Of a stretch of DNA of 7,815 bases, positions 6,941 to 7,815 are shown piece by piece. How positions within the stretch are numbered: the stretch's first letter is position 1; each line of letters begins with the position of its first letter. Both the position numbers and the translations under genes were made by a program. Location of the stretch: NCBI GenBank assembly GCA_945885485.1, contig CAMCYT010000119.1, forward strand, positions 1-7,815. The letters are read 5' to 3'. The notes below the pieces were generated by a model, which made no database searches, was not told the DNA's origin, and worked only from the letters and a program-made list of their open reading frames with translations. This stretch comes from Prosthecobacter debontii. Its GTDB lineage: Bacteria; Verrucomicrobiota; Verrucomicrobiia; Verrucomicrobiales; Akkermansiaceae.

Positions 6941-7815
6941 TTACTTCGGAAGAATCGAGACTTTGTGAAGGTTGGATGTTGGGAAATATTTTTTAGCTAA
7001 GGCGTTGATTTCATTGAGTTTGATGGAGCGGTAGTCGTTGTCGCGCTCGCGAGCTAGATCGAGACGTTTAGGGTCGCTTTGGGATTGTGAGAGTACGGTT
7101 GAGAGCCAGTAGGAGTTGTCGCGTTGGTATTTTTCCAAAGAAGAAATAATGGGAGCGAGTGAGCGATCGAGCTCGTCTTGATTGGCTCCTTTTTTTGCGA
7201 GTTCGCTGGAAATATCACTCATCGTTTTGAGTAGGAGAGGGATGTCTTCAGGTTTGCCGATGGATTCGCCTATGAGGTATCCGAAACCATCAAGAGCATC
7301 GGAGCCTGTGGCACCGGCGTTGGGTGAGTATGAGGCTCCGAGCTTTTCTCGTATTTCTTCACGCAAGCGATCTCCAAAAATTTCTGATAGCACATTCAGG
7401 CGACGGGCTTCTTTGGTGTTGTTGCGTAATCCATCGGTTTTCCAAATGGCTGTGGCCACGGCTTGGGGAATTTTTGATTCGTAGTTGAAGGATTTTTGCA
7501 GAGGCGGTTTGGGGAATTTGACCGAGCGTTTGTGCACGGTTTCGGTCGAAGGTTTGAGATCGCGTGCAGGGAGGCTGCCGAAGGTTTTGAGGAGATCCTG
7601 GGTGATGGCTTCAAGTTTGAAATCCCCTACGATAGAGATTTCGATGTAGCCTTCCTGTAGTTCGGGTGAGAGCCAATTGACGACATCTTCGAGGGTGTAG
7701 TTGGAGAGTTGGGTTTGGCTTGGCATCGAGTAACGCGAATCTCCACCGAAGAGCCAGGTTTCCATTTCTTGGGATGGTCCTGCGGTGGTGTGTTTGAGAT
7801 TTTGGAAAATGACAG
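6941..7815 (-). CDS. M16 family (insulinase/PqqL-type) zinc peptidase, C-terminal part (5' partial)
   Basis: The frame stays open to the window edge, with codons upstream of the ATG at 7765 still reading as protein (VIFQNLKHTTAGPSQE). That ATG is therefore internal and 290 full codons are visible. The visible part matches the C-terminal half of long M16 peptidases. LFGGDSRYSMP (residues 21-31 from the first full codon) and ISIVGDF (59-65) are typical of PqqL-like proteins, followed by the GSLPAR strand end. RLREEIREKLGASYS (149-163) is the M16 C-domain motif whose Arg and Tyr contact substrate. The zinc site HxxEH would be in the N-terminal half, outside the window, so activity cannot be judged. 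Long members have about 900 or more residues, leaving roughly two-thirds unseen. These enzymes usually act in the periplasm or envelope on peptides. The stop is TAA at 6943-6941, followed at once by a GC-rich hairpin. Confidence 0.85.
   Translation of the reverse strand, partial: VIFQNLKHTTAGPSQEMETWLFGGDSRYSMPSQTQLSNYTLEDVVNWLSPELQEGYIEISIVGDFKLEAITQDLLKTFGSLPARDLKPSTETVHKRSVKFPKPPLQKSFNYESKIPQAVATAIWKTDGLRNNTKEARRLNVLSEIFGDRLREEIREKLGASYSPNAGATGSDALDGFGYLIGESIGKPEDIPLLLKTMSDISSELAKKGANQDELDRSLAPIISSLEKYQRDNSYWLSTVLSQSQSDPKRLDLARERDNDYRSIKLNEINALAKKYFPTSNLHKVSILPK

Overview
The window looks like a piece of a bacterial chromosome from the PVC group, most probably Verrucomicrobiota. This rests on the protein types: a transglutaminase-like protein with a carbohydrate-binding-like tail, a large secreted helical-repeat/thioredoxin-fold protein, a GH67-related protein without a signal peptide, a DUF58 protein and a long-type M16 peptidase. 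Start sites lack strong Shine-Dalgarno sequences. No rRNA, tRNA, CRISPR array, transposase or phage gene was seen. The taxonomic call is inference from gene content.

Layout. Positions 2-3899 hold two plus-strand genes 40 bp apart: the 3' part of a transglutaminase-like gene cut by the window edge, and a complete 901-residue exported protein containing two thioredoxin-like domains that lack the redox CXXC motif. A convergent junction at 3900-3970 contains a hairpin plus T-run terminator. From 3971 to the end all genes are on the minus strand. Read in their own direction they are a cut-off M16 peptidase (6941-7815), a DUF58/MIDAS protein (5893-6720) and a GH67-like glycosidase (3971-5695). They are separated by gaps of 220 and 197 bp, so they are probably not one tight operon.

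The 220-bp gap (6721-6940) is densely packed with inverted and tandem repeats. The 197-bp gap (5696-5892) holds a weak terminator-like hairpin and a perfect 6-bp inverted repeat, and no gene.

Working together. The two plus-strand genes could form an envelope or secreted module, perhaps a carbohydrate-binding transglutaminase-like protein with a partner scaffold, but nothing in the sequence proves this. The three minus-strand genes have no obvious shared pathway. The best leads are the conserved catalytic pattern of the short GH67-like protein and its missing first strand, the two redox-dead thioredoxin folds in one exported protein, the absent third catalytic residue in the transglutaminase-like domain, the DUF58 gene without a MoxR partner in view, and the repeat mosaic. 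I did not find a convincing complete new system.
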